Below, in pieces: positions 14,298-21,473 of a stretch of DNA of 21,995 nt; positions within the stretch are counted from its first letter, which is position 1; every line of letters starts with the position of its first letter. Made by a program: the position numbers and the translations under genes. The stretch comes from JBGOTP01 sp041476545 (lineage in GTDB: Bacteria > Acidobacteriota > Vicinamibacteria > Vicinamibacterales > CAVVIG01), in assembly GCA_041476545.1 (NCBI GenBank), contig JBGOTP010000038.1:1-21995 (forward strand), in the 5' to 3' direction. The notes under the pieces were generated by a model that made no database searches, had not been told where the DNA came from, and saw nothing but the letters and a program-made list of their open reading frames with translations.

Positions 14298-14906
14298 ATG
14301 CTTCCGCTAACAAAGCGCCAGCGGGAAATCCTCGATTTTCTGAACGAATTCATCCAGCAGCACGGATACGCCCCGAGTCTCGAGGAAATCGGGCGACGTT
14401 TCGGTCTGGCTTCGCTCGCCACCGTTCACAAGCACCTGACGAACCTGCAGGAAAAGGGCTTCATCAAGCGCGCCTGGAACCGCAGCCGCTCGGTCGAGAT
14501 GATTCCGACCCGTGCCGGCGGCCGCGCGGTCGAACTGCCGCTGCTCGGCTTCGTCGCCGCCGGCGTGCCCATCGAAGCGGTCGCTTCGGACGAAACGATT
14601 GCGGTGCCGGAAGACTTCGTCGGCAAGCGCGACACGTACGTCCTGCGCGTGCGCGGCGATTCCATGATCGACGAACAGATTCGCGGGGGCGACTTCGTCA
14701 TCGTCGAAGATCGCAAGACGGCCGACAACGGCGAAATGGTCATTGCGCTGCTCGGCGGCACCGACGTCACGCTGAAGAAGTTCTACCGGGATCCAGGCGG
14801 AAAGATCCGGCTGCAGCCGGCCAACGCGACCATGCACCCGATCATCGTGGACCCCGATCAGGTGCAGGTCCAGGGCGTCGTCGTGGGGGTCATGAGGAAG
14901 TATTAG
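14298..14906 (+). CDS. lexA: SOS repressor LexA
   Basis: A 202-residue transcriptional repressor of the DNA-damage response that self-cleaves when RecA is activated. The N-terminal winged helix (LTKRQREILDFLNEFI; SLEEIGRRFGLASLATVHKHLTNL) is complete; the recognition helix LASLATVHKHL differs from the enterobacterial one, so the operator is probably different. The cleavage bond is Ala88-Gly89 in GFVAAGVP. The catalytic dyad is Ser122 in RGDSMIDEQI and Lys160 in DVTLKKFY. The ATG at 14298 is preceded by GAGGGGG. It starts an operon with a DUF3467 gene nine bases downstream, then nth, which fits a DNA repair theme. Confidence 0.97.
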   Translation: MLPLTKRQREILDFLNEFIQQHGYAPSLEEIGRRFGLASLATVHKHLTNLQEKGFIKRAWNRSRSVEMIPTRAGGRAVELPLLGFVAAGVPIEAVASDETIAVPEDFVGKRDTYVLRVRGDSMIDEQIRGGDFVIVEDRKTADNGEMVIALLGGTDVTLKKFYRDPGGKIRLQPANATMHPIIVDPDQVQVQGVVVGVMRKY

Positions 14907-14915
14907 TATTGGTCC

Positions 14916-15245
14916 ATGAGCGATCAACCCAAGCAAATCAACTTCACCATCGTGCCGGCCGACGATCCGGCGGACGCCGCCACACCGCGAACGTATTCCA
15001 ACTTCTGCTCGATTGCCCACACCCCCTTCGACTTCACGCTCACCTTCTGTGAAGTGATGCCGCTGTCGGAGAAGGAAATCAAGGCGGCCGAATCAGACCA
15101 CGTTGTCCGGGCGCCGGTTCGCGTCAAGGTGGTCGTTCCCGTCCAGTTCGTCCCGAATCTGATTGGCGCGCTGCAGGAACACTGGCGGGTCTTTTCTGAT
15201 TCAAACAATCCCGGCTGGCACAAGGGCGGCGATCCAGTTCACTGA
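14916..15245 (+). CDS. DUF3467 family protein
   Basis: A 109-residue small soluble protein. YSNFCSIAHTPFDFTLTFCEV (26-46) is the DUF3467 core (Y-x-N-x-x-x-x-x-H-(S/T)-x-(F/Y)-D-F), followed by the basic strand VRVKVVVPVQFVPNLIGALQEHW. Function is unknown for the family. It sits nine bases after lexA with no obvious ribosome site of its own, suggesting coupling. The stop is 55 bases before nth. The acidic insert PLSEKEIKAAESDH is not usual. Its position between lexA and a DNA glycosylase is suggestive only. Confidence 0.85.
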   Translation: MSDQPKQINFTIVPADDPADAATPRTYSNFCSIAHTPFDFTLTFCEVMPLSEKEIKAAESDHVVRAPVRVKVVVPVQFVPNLIGALQEHWRVFSDSNNPGWHKGGDPVH

Positions 15246-15256
15246 GATCTAGGAAT

Positions 15257-15280
15257 GTAAGGTTGTAAGGATGTAAGGAT
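15257..15280. repeat. Three-copy 8-base tandem repeat upstream of nth
   Basis: GTAAGGTT, GTAAGGAT, GTAAGGAT in the 55-base gap between DUF3467 and nth. The complementary strand has the CCTTACA core also found in the sigma/anti-sigma spacer (11158-11175). Confidence 0.85.
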
Positions 15281-15300
15281 CTGCGGATGTAGCCTCCACG

Positions 15301-16023
15301 ATGAAAACCGCCGCCGACGTCCGCCACATCCTCGACGCGCTCGAAGCGCAGCACCCGGGCGCGGATACCGAACTCCACTATCGCACGGCGTTCGAACTGC
15401 TGGTGGCCACGATCCTCTCGGCGCAGTCGAGCGACGAGCGCGTGAACATGGTGACGCCGGCGCTGTTCGCGCGCTATCCCGACGCACGCGCGATGGCCGC
15501 TGCGACGCCTGCCGATCTCGAGCCGCAAATCCACTCGACCGGTTTTTTCCGCGCCAAGTCGAAAGCGCTCGTCGGGATGGCGCGCGCACTCGTCGAGCAG
15601 CACAGCGGCCAGGTTCCGAAAGACATGAACGCGCTGACCGAACTGCCAGGTGTGGGTCGCAAGACCGCGAACGTCGTGCTCGGTCACGCGCTCGGCGTTC
15701 CCGGCCTGCCGGTGGACCGCCACGTCCTTCGCGTCGCGAACCGGATCGGCATCGCCGAATCCGACGATCCCGTGGTGGTCGAGCGCCAGCTTGGCGACGC
15801 GTTGCCGCGCCGGCGCTGGACACGGACCTCCGATACGCTCATCCTCCACGGCCGGCGGATCTGCAGACCGAAGCCGCTCTGCGACCAGTGCGCCGTGCAG
15901 GGGGACTGCGAGTACTTCGTGCAGAGTCTCCGGCCACCCGCGCATCCGCGAAAGGCGGCGGCGCGTCCGCGCAAGCCGCGGACCGTGGGCGCAGCGAGGA
16001 GTGCGCGGCGCCGTCGATCATGA
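15301..16023 (+). CDS. nth: Endonuclease III (DNA glycosylase/AP lyase)
   Basis: Removes oxidised pyrimidines and cuts the resulting abasic site. The 240-residue protein has the helix-hairpin-helix ELPGVGRKTANVV (114-126) with catalytic Lys121, and catalytic Asp139 in PVDRHVLRV. The C-terminal 4Fe-4S cluster ligands are Cys188, Cys194, Cys197 and Cys203 in the stretch ICRPKPLCDQCAVQGDCEY. The first spacing is five residues rather than the usual six. A basic tail of about 30 residues (RKAAARPRKPRTVGAARSARRRRS region) follows and is longer than in E. coli. The stop overlaps the next gene by four bases (ATGA). An operon with lexA is likely. Confidence 0.96.
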   Translation: MKTAADVRHILDALEAQHPGADTELHYRTAFELLVATILSAQSSDERVNMVTPALFARYPDARAMAAATPADLEPQIHSTGFFRAKSKALVGMARALVEQHSGQVPKDMNALTELPGVGRKTANVVLGHALGVPGLPVDRHVLRVANRIGIAESDDPVVVERQLGDALPRRRWTRTSDTLILHGRRICRPKPLCDQCAVQGDCEYFVQSLRPPAHPRKAAARPRKPRTVGAARSARRRRS

Positions 16024-16448
16024 AACGAACGGCCTTCGAACGGCATGTGTCCGAAGCGCTGTCCCGCATCCCGCGCCGGTTCCGCCAGGCGATCTCCAAC
16101 CTCGTGATTGCGGTCGAGGATGAGCCGTCCCGCGATCTCCTGCGAGAGATGGAGATCGAGCCGCCTGACACGCTCTTCGGCCTGTATCAGGGCACGCCAC
16201 TCACCGAGCGCCACTGGGGTCATGGCAATGCGCTCCCCGACAGGATCCTGATCTTTCAGGGGCCACACGAGCGCGAGGCGGTCAACGAGGACGACCTCGT
16301 GGCGTCGATCGCCGAAACGCTGATTCACGAGGTCGGTCACTACTTCGGTCTGAGCGAAGAGCAAATTGAAGAGATTGAAGAGCGGTACTGGCGTGGCCGG
16401 AATCCCGAAGGCCGTGAGCCCGAAGGCCATGAGAACGACGACGACTGA
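16020..16448 (+). CDS. Minimal zincin-type metallopeptidase (Zincin_1/DUF1025)
   Basis: A 142-residue protein with the metal-binding helix LIHEVGHYFGLSEEQIEE (101-118), HExGH in place of HExxH, which is the hallmark of the small Zincin_1 family. Other family blocks are LFGLYQGTPLTER (52-64) and ILIFQGPHEREA (76-87). No signal peptide is visible, so it is probably cytoplasmic. The substrate is unknown. It starts at the ATG overlapping the nth stop. The C-terminus is very acidic and repetitive (EEQIEEIEER, then PEGREPEGHENDDD); the last part is encoded by a 15-base duplication that also contains the rsmA start. Zn binding is predicted, activity is not shown. Confidence 0.85.
   Translation: MKRTAFERHVSEALSRIPRRFRQAISNLVIAVEDEPSRDLLREMEIEPPDTLFGLYQGTPLTERHWGHGNALPDRILIFQGPHEREAVNEDDLVASIAETLIHEVGHYFGLSEEQIEEIEERYWRGRNPEGREPEGHENDDD
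16404..16433. repeat. Two-copy 15-base tandem repeat over the rsmA start
   Basis: CCCGAAGGCCGTGAG and CCCGAAGGCCATGAG differ at one base. That difference makes the second copy contain ATG, which is the likely rsmA start (16429-16431), while the first copy has GTG at the equivalent place. Confidence 0.85.
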
Positions 16449-17298
16449 CGCCCCCCGCGCCAGGAAGCGATTCGGCCAGCACTTTCTCGAGCCAGCATGG
16501 GTCGCAAAGCTCGTGCGCGCGATCGAGCCGTCCCACGTGGACACGTTTCTGGAGATCGGGCCAGGACGCGGTGCGCTCACGCGCCCGCTTGCGGCAGGAG
16601 CCGGACACGTCGTCGCGTTCGAGATCGATCGCGTGCTGGCCGAAGCGTTGCGCGCCGCGGAACTGCCCCGCTTGACGGTTGTCGAAGGCGACTTTCTGGA
16701 GGTCACGCTCGACGAGATCCGGAACGTCCTGTCCTCACTCGCTGTCCGGCCCGCCCTGCCTGGCCCGCCTGCCCTGCCGGCCCCATGTATCCGCGTCGCC
16801 GGCAATCTGCCGTACAACGTCGCTTCTCCAATTCTGTTCAGGCTCGTCGATCTGTATGCCGAGGGCCTGCCGGTCGCGGACGCCACGGTGATGCTGCAGC
16901 GGGAAGTCGCCGACCGTCTGCTGGCTGCTCCTGGAAGCCGCGAGTACGGGGTGCTGGCGGTGATGCTCGGACGCTGGGCGCATGTGGATCGACTGCTGTC
17001 TCTCCCGCCGGGCGCGTTCCGCCCTGCGCCGAAGGTCCACTCATCGGTCGTCAGGCTTCGCTTTCATCCCGCTCAGCCGCCGGCCACGAGCGAGCGGGTA
17101 TTCCGCGCGATGACACAAGCGGTCTTCACCAGGCGTCGAAAGACCCTTGCCAACGCGCTGCTGGCCTATCCACCAACGGAGCGACTGCGCCCTGCTGACG
17201 CGCTCGCTCGGGCGGGCATCGACGGCCGCCGTCGCCCCGAAACGCTGGAAATAGAAGAGTTCGTCCGCCTGGCTGACGTTTTTACCATGGGGGTCTGA
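16429..17298 (+). CDS. rsmA: 16S rRNA dimethyladenosine transferase RsmA/KsgA
   Basis: Dimethylates two adjacent adenines near the 3' end of 16S rRNA, a late step in 30S assembly. The 289-residue protein shows ARKRFGQHFLEPAWV (11-25), motif I FLEIGPGRGALTRPL (40-54), acidic FEIDR (64-68), catalytic NLPYNVASPI (126-135) and the C-terminal KVHSSVVRL and FTRRRKTLANAL blocks. An unusual Pro/Ala/Leu-rich insert (about 103-120) just before the NLPY strand looks like a short tandem expansion. I chose the ATG at 16429, inside the end of the metallopeptidase gene (20-base overlap); a further upstream TTG extends into that gene without similarity. The gene's stop lies within a palindrome. Confidence 0.95.
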   Translation: MRTTTTDAPRARKRFGQHFLEPAWVAKLVRAIEPSHVDTFLEIGPGRGALTRPLAAGAGHVVAFEIDRVLAEALRAAELPRLTVVEGDFLEVTLDEIRNVLSSLAVRPALPGPPALPAPCIRVAGNLPYNVASPILFRLVDLYAEGLPVADATVMLQREVADRLLAAPGSREYGVLAVMLGRWAHVDRLLSLPPGAFRPAPKVHSSVVRLRFHPAQPPATSERVFRAMTQAVFTRRRKTLANALLAYPPTERLRPADALARAGIDGRRRPETLEIEEFVRLADVFTMGV

Positions 17299-17302
17299 CC
17301 CC
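17290..17302. repeat. REP-like palindrome at the rsmA stop
   Basis: GGGGTCTGACCCC is a perfect inverted repeat about a central T and contains the rsmA stop codon. It resembles the GGGGTC(A/T)GACCCC palindromes scattered in intergenic DNA of some Acidobacteriota and Deltaproteobacteria (from memory, not checked). There is no T run after it. Confidence 0.5.
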
Positions 17303-17497
17303 TAGCTGTGGTATAGTTCACCGCTAAGTTATACGTGGGCTGGAGCTTATTGCGATTGAATAGGCTTGACCCGCCATCCCGCCTTCGGATGTCTCAGGCG
17401 CGCCCAGCAGCCTGATCGAGCTGCGGACTGCGGCTCCCTTCGCCGGCAACGTTCCGCCAGGAACGACGCTGGTGCGGGTGTGCGTCTTCTAACAGGC
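17299..17497 (+). promoter_or_regulatory. Leader region upstream of RNase J, possible promoters
   Basis: A gap of 199 bases. TATAGT at 17312-17317 and TTATAC at 17329-17334 are candidate -10 boxes but neither has a good -35. The reading frame stays open from a TTG at 17366 into RNase J, so an Arg-rich N-terminal extension of 44 residues cannot be excluded. No strong ribosome site precedes the preferred ATG at 17498. No small gene or terminator is recognised. Confidence 0.35.
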
Positions 17498-19150
17498 ATG
17501 CTCGAAATCGTTGCACTCGGAGGTCTGGGTGAATTCGGCATGAACATGCTGGCCTTCACCTGGGACGAGACGACCATCGTCGTCGATGCCGGTGTCATGT
17601 TCCCCGACGCCGAACTGCTCGGCGTGGATCGGATTATTCCAGACCTGAGCTACCTGCAACAGAAGGGGCGCCCGGCCGCGCTCATCCTGACCCACGGTCA
17701 CGAGGATCACATCGGCGCCGTGCCGCACGTGGCGCCCCTCATCGACGGCCCCATCTACGCCACGCCGCTGACCCTGGCGATGATCGAGGGCAAGCTCCGC
17801 GAACACGGCCTCGAGGATTCGACGCGCCGCGTTGCGGTCCGGCCGCGCGATCGCGTTGCGATCGGACCCTTTACCGTTGAGTTCATTCGCGTCACACACA
17901 GCATTCCCGACTGTGTGGCGCTGGCGATTCACACTCCGGTGGGAATCATCGTTCACACCGGGGATTTCAAGATCGATCAGACGCCGATCGATGGCGAACA
18001 TTTCGACCTGCACCGCTTCGCGCAACTCGGCACGGAGGGCGTGCTGGCGCTCTTCGCGGACAGCACCAACGTCGATCGCCAGGGCTTCACCGGCTCCGAA
18101 ACGGAAGTGGTGGCCGCGTTCGAAGAGATCTTCACGAGCGCCCCCGGGAAGCTCATCGTCGCCGCCTTTTCCTCGAGCATGTACCGCATGCAGATTCTCG
18201 TGGACCTGGCGGCACAGTTCGATCGCAAGGTGGCATTTGTGGGGCGCGGGATGAATCAGAACTCGGAGATCGCGCAGCGGCTCGGCTATCTTCGGATTCC
18301 CCCGGGCCTGCAGATCCGCGACTCCGACGTGCAGAACTACCCGGCACAGGATGTCCTCTGCCTGACGACGGGGTCGCAGGGCGAACCCATGTCGGCCCTG
18401 TCGCGCATTGCCATCGACGATCACCGCTCGGTCAAGCTTGAACCGGAGGACACGGTGGTCCTGTCGGCGCGGTCGATTCCGGGCAACGAACGGGCGATCG
18501 GCCGCGTCATCAACCACATTGCCAGGCGCGGCTGCGACGTGATCCACGAAGGCATCAAGCACGTGCACGTCTCGGGGCACGGCAGCGAGGAGGAGCTGAA
18601 GCTGATGCTGTCGCTCGTCCGGCCGCGGTACTTCATTCCCGTCCACGGCGAATACCGGCAGCTCTCGCAGCATGCGCGTGTCGCGAAGCGGGTATTCGCG
18701 GGACGCGATCCGATGCCGCAGATTCTCCTCGCGGAAAATGGAGACATCATCCACATGGACGCGGCAGGGGCGCGGCTCGCCGGCAAGGCGCCAGTTGGCC
18801 GCGTGCTCATCGACGGCACGCTGACCGGCGAGATCGGTGACGAGGTCCTCCGGGATCGCCGTCATCTGGCCGAGGATGGTCTCGTGGTCCCGGTGGTCGC
18901 CATCAACAAGCAGACGGGCGCGCTCGAAGGCGTGCCCGAGATCATCACACGCGGCTTCGTCATGGAAAACGGCGAGCAGTTGCTGGCCGACGGCGCGCGC
19001 CTCCTTGTCGAGGCGTTCGACCGCGCCAGCCTCGAGGAGCGGACGGATCCGGGTCTCATCAAGGAGAAGCTGCGGGTGGAGCTGCGCCGGTTTTTCCGCA
19101 AACGCTCGGGCAGGCGGCCGTTCGTTCTGCCCGTCATCATGGAGATTTGA
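17498..19150 (+). CDS. rnj: Ribonuclease J
   Basis: A metallo-beta-lactamase/beta-CASP ribonuclease with 5'-3' exo- and endonuclease activity in RNA decay and maturation. The 550-residue protein begins MLEIVALGGLGEFGMNML, the usual RNase J start. The metal-binding motif is THGHEDHIGA (65-74; His66, His68, Asp70, His71), with VHTGDFKIDQTPIDG further on and the beta-CASP region SRIAIDDH. The C-terminal block FFRKRSGRRPFVLPVIMEI closes the protein. The ATG at 17498 gives the family length; the frame remains open upstream to a TTG at 17366. It is followed by ftsK after only three bases, suggesting an operon. Confidence 0.95.
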   Translation: MLEIVALGGLGEFGMNMLAFTWDETTIVVDAGVMFPDAELLGVDRIIPDLSYLQQKGRPAALILTHGHEDHIGAVPHVAPLIDGPIYATPLTLAMIEGKLREHGLEDSTRRVAVRPRDRVAIGPFTVEFIRVTHSIPDCVALAIHTPVGIIVHTGDFKIDQTPIDGEHFDLHRFAQLGTEGVLALFADSTNVDRQGFTGSETEVVAAFEEIFTSAPGKLIVAAFSSSMYRMQILVDLAAQFDRKVAFVGRGMNQNSEIAQRLGYLRIPPGLQIRDSDVQNYPAQDVLCLTTGSQGEPMSALSRIAIDDHRSVKLEPEDTVVLSARSIPGNERAIGRVINHIARRGCDVIHEGIKHVHVSGHGSEEELKLMLSLVRPRYFIPVHGEYRQLSQHARVAKRVFAGRDPMPQILLAENGDIIHMDAAGARLAGKAPVGRVLIDGTLTGEIGDEVLRDRRHLAEDGLVVPVVAINKQTGALEGVPEIITRGFVMENGEQLLADGARLLVEAFDRASLEERTDPGLIKEKLRVELRRFFRKRSGRRPFVLPVIMEI

Positions 19151-19153
19151 GAC

Positions 19154-21466
19154 GTGAAGGAATCAAAGACTTCGCGCCGCATCAGGGAATTCGTCGGCGT
19201 CGTGCTGTTCGCCATGGCCTTGATCTGGCTCATCGCGCTCGCCACGTACGAGCCGAAGGACCCGGTGTGGTTCTTCAGCACCGGGCAGCTGGCGGACCCC
19301 GCGAATTTCGTGGGACGCGTCGGCGCGTTTCTCGCCGAGCTGTCGTTCCAGATCGTCGGGTACGCCGCGTATCTGATTCCCGCGTCTCTCGTCGTTGTCG
19401 GCTGGCACTATTTCTGGTGCCGTACGGTCGACGCCGCCGCAACCAAGGCCACGGGCGGCCTTCTGCTCTTCGTCAGCTCGAGCGCGCTGCTCAGCCTGGT
19501 CTTCGGCTCCCTCGAGAACGCGGGCAAGTCCTTCCATGGAGGCGGGTACGCAGGCGACTGGTTCGCCGGGCTGCTGTCGGCGTATCTCTATCGCACCGGG
19601 TCGGTCATCGTCGTCCTGACGCTGCTTTTCCTGGCGGTCATTCTCTCCACGCAATTTTCGTTCGGTCGCTTCTTCGCATCGATCGGCCAGACCGTGCGGG
19701 GCGCCGGGACGCATGCCTTCGCGTCGTTCCAGGAGTGGCGTGAAGAGCGCCGCCGCGAACGGGAGCGTCGCGAGGTCGTGGCCAAGCATACGAGGAAGGG
19801 ATCGGTGCCGGAAGTGGCCGCGTTGTCGGCCAAGGGAAGAGACGATGCAAGCGCTCCGGGAATGAGCGGACGGAAGAGGGAGGACGTTGCGACGCAGGCC
19901 CCCGGCAGCTCCAAGCCGTCCTGGCCGCCGAAACCACCGAAGGTCAGCATGCCATCCGTGCCGCTGCCTGACCTCGATCTGACGGCCAAGGCACCGGCGG
20001 AGCGGCGCAAGGGCGACTACGCCCTACCACCGCTCGCGTTGCTCGACGCCCCGAAAACGGAGCGGAAGATTGACGAGCGCGAGCTGATGGACGGTGCGCG
20101 CCTGCTCGAGGAGAAGTGCCGTGAGTTCTCAGTCGAAGGCGCCGTCGTGCAGATTCACCCGGGTCCCGTCGTCACGACGTTCGAGTTCAAGCCTGACGCG
20201 GGCGTGAAGTACTCGAAGGTCACGGGTCTTGCCGACGATTTGTGTCTGGCGATGCAGGCGGAGTCGGTGCTGATCGATCGTATCCCCGGAAAGTCGACGG
20301 TGGGCATACAGATTCCGAATCGCAATCGCGAGGCCATCTCACTGCGCGAACTGCTCGAATCCGAGGCCTATCGGCGCTCTCCGTCGAAGCTGAGCATCGC
20401 GCTCGGCAAGACGATTCACGGCGAGCCGTACATCGCCGACCTTGCCGCCATGCCTCACCTGCTGATTGCCGGATCGACGGGAGCCGGGAAATCGGTCGGG
20501 ATCAACGTGATGCTCACGAGCATCCTGTACCGCGCCACGCCGGACGATGTACGGATGATCATGATCGATCCCAAGCGCCTGGAACTCGGCATGTACGAGG
20601 ACATCCCCCACCTGATGACGCCCGTTGTCGTCGATCCCAAGCAGGCCGCAAACGCGTTGCGGTGGGCGGTGCGGGAGATGGAAGAGCGGTACAAGACGCT
20701 GGCGGCCGAAGGCGTGCGCAACATCGAGCAGTACAACCGCAACGTGCACCAGGCGATCGCGGAGAAGCGCACGCCGCCGGATGGGGAACCGTTCAAACCG
20801 CTCCCGTTCATCGTGGTCGTGATCGACGAGTTGGCGGACCTGATGATGGTGGCCAGCAGCGAGGTCGAGGAATCGATCGCCAGACTCGCGCAGATGGCGC
20901 GCGCGGTCGGCATTCATCTCATCCTCGCCACGCAGCGGCCATCGGTCGACGTCATCACCGGACTCATCAAAGCCAACATGCCCGCTCGGATTTCCTTCCG
21001 CGTATCGTCCAAGATTGACTCGCGGACGATTCTCGACGGCAACGGCGCCGAGCAGCTCCTCGGCAAGGGCGACATGCTGTTTCTGCCGCCCGCCTCGGCC
21101 CGGTGCACCAGGATCCACGGACCGTATATCTCCGAGCAGGAGAGCGCGCGTCTCGCCAGCATGCTGCGCAAGCAGGGCAAGCCGAACTACGACACCAGCA
21201 TTACCGCCGAAGAGAAAGTGGCGGCCGACGGCATCGACATGGACAAGGACGACCTCTACGACGAGGCTGCGCGCATCATTGTCCAGAGTGGACAGCCGTC
21301 TATTTCGTTCTTGCAGCGGCGCCTGCGCATCGGGTTCAGCCGCGCCGCCCGTCTGGTCGACATGATGGAAATGGAAGGTCTGGTGTCGCCGGCCGCGGGC
21401 GGAAAGACACGTGAAGTGCTCGTCGACAAAGGGTATTTCGAAGAGGTCGACGCGCAGTTGCGATGA
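19154..21466 (+). CDS. ftsK: DNA translocase FtsK
   Basis: A membrane-anchored hexameric motor that pumps chromosomal DNA at the division septum. The 770-residue protein has about four N-terminal membrane helices (14-30, 65-83, 100-118, 148-165), a linker of about 130 residues rich in charged residues and proline (WPPKPPKVSMPSVPLPD), then the motor: Walker A AGSTGAGKSVGI (439-450), Walker B FIVVVIDELADLMM (552-565) and LATQRPSVDVITGLIKAN. The C-terminal gamma winged helix (about 695-765; SFLQRRLRIGFSRAARLVDMM) is close to the KOPS-reading domain of E. coli, so polar DNA motifs are likely used. The start is GTG at 19154, three bases after the RNase J stop. The linker is short compared with E. 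coli. Confidence 0.97.
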   Translation: MKESKTSRRIREFVGVVLFAMALIWLIALATYEPKDPVWFFSTGQLADPANFVGRVGAFLAELSFQIVGYAAYLIPASLVVVGWHYFWCRTVDAAATKATGGLLLFVSSSALLSLVFGSLENAGKSFHGGGYAGDWFAGLLSAYLYRTGSVIVVLTLLFLAVILSTQFSFGRFFASIGQTVRGAGTHAFASFQEWREERRRERERREVVAKHTRKGSVPEVAALSAKGRDDASAPGMSGRKREDVATQAPGSSKPSWPPKPPKVSMPSVPLPDLDLTAKAPAERRKGDYALPPLALLDAPKTERKIDERELMDGARLLEEKCREFSVEGAVVQIHPGPVVTTFEFKPDAGVKYSKVTGLADDLCLAMQAESVLIDRIPGKSTVGIQIPNRNREAISLRELLESEAYRRSPSKLSIALGKTIHGEPYIADLAAMPHLLIAGSTGAGKSVGINVMLTSILYRATPDDVRMIMIDPKRLELGMYEDIPHLMTPVVVDPKQAANALRWAVREMEERYKTLAAEGVRNIEQYNRNVHQAIAEKRTPPDGEPFKPLPFIVVVIDELADLMMVASSEVEESIARLAQMARAVGIHLILATQRPSVDVITGLIKANMPARISFRVSSKIDSRTILDGNGAEQLLGKGDMLFLPPASARCTRIHGPYISEQESARLASMLRKQGKPNYDTSITAEEKVAADGIDMDKDDLYDEAARIIVQSGQPSISFLQRRLRIGFSRAARLVDMMEMEGLVSPAAGGKTREVLVDKGYFEEVDAQLR

Positions 21467-21473
21467 TGTGCAC

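Noticed and set aside
17489..18865. 458-codon open frame on the minus strand
   Set aside because: Antisense to the clear RNase J gene; no protein-like motifs.
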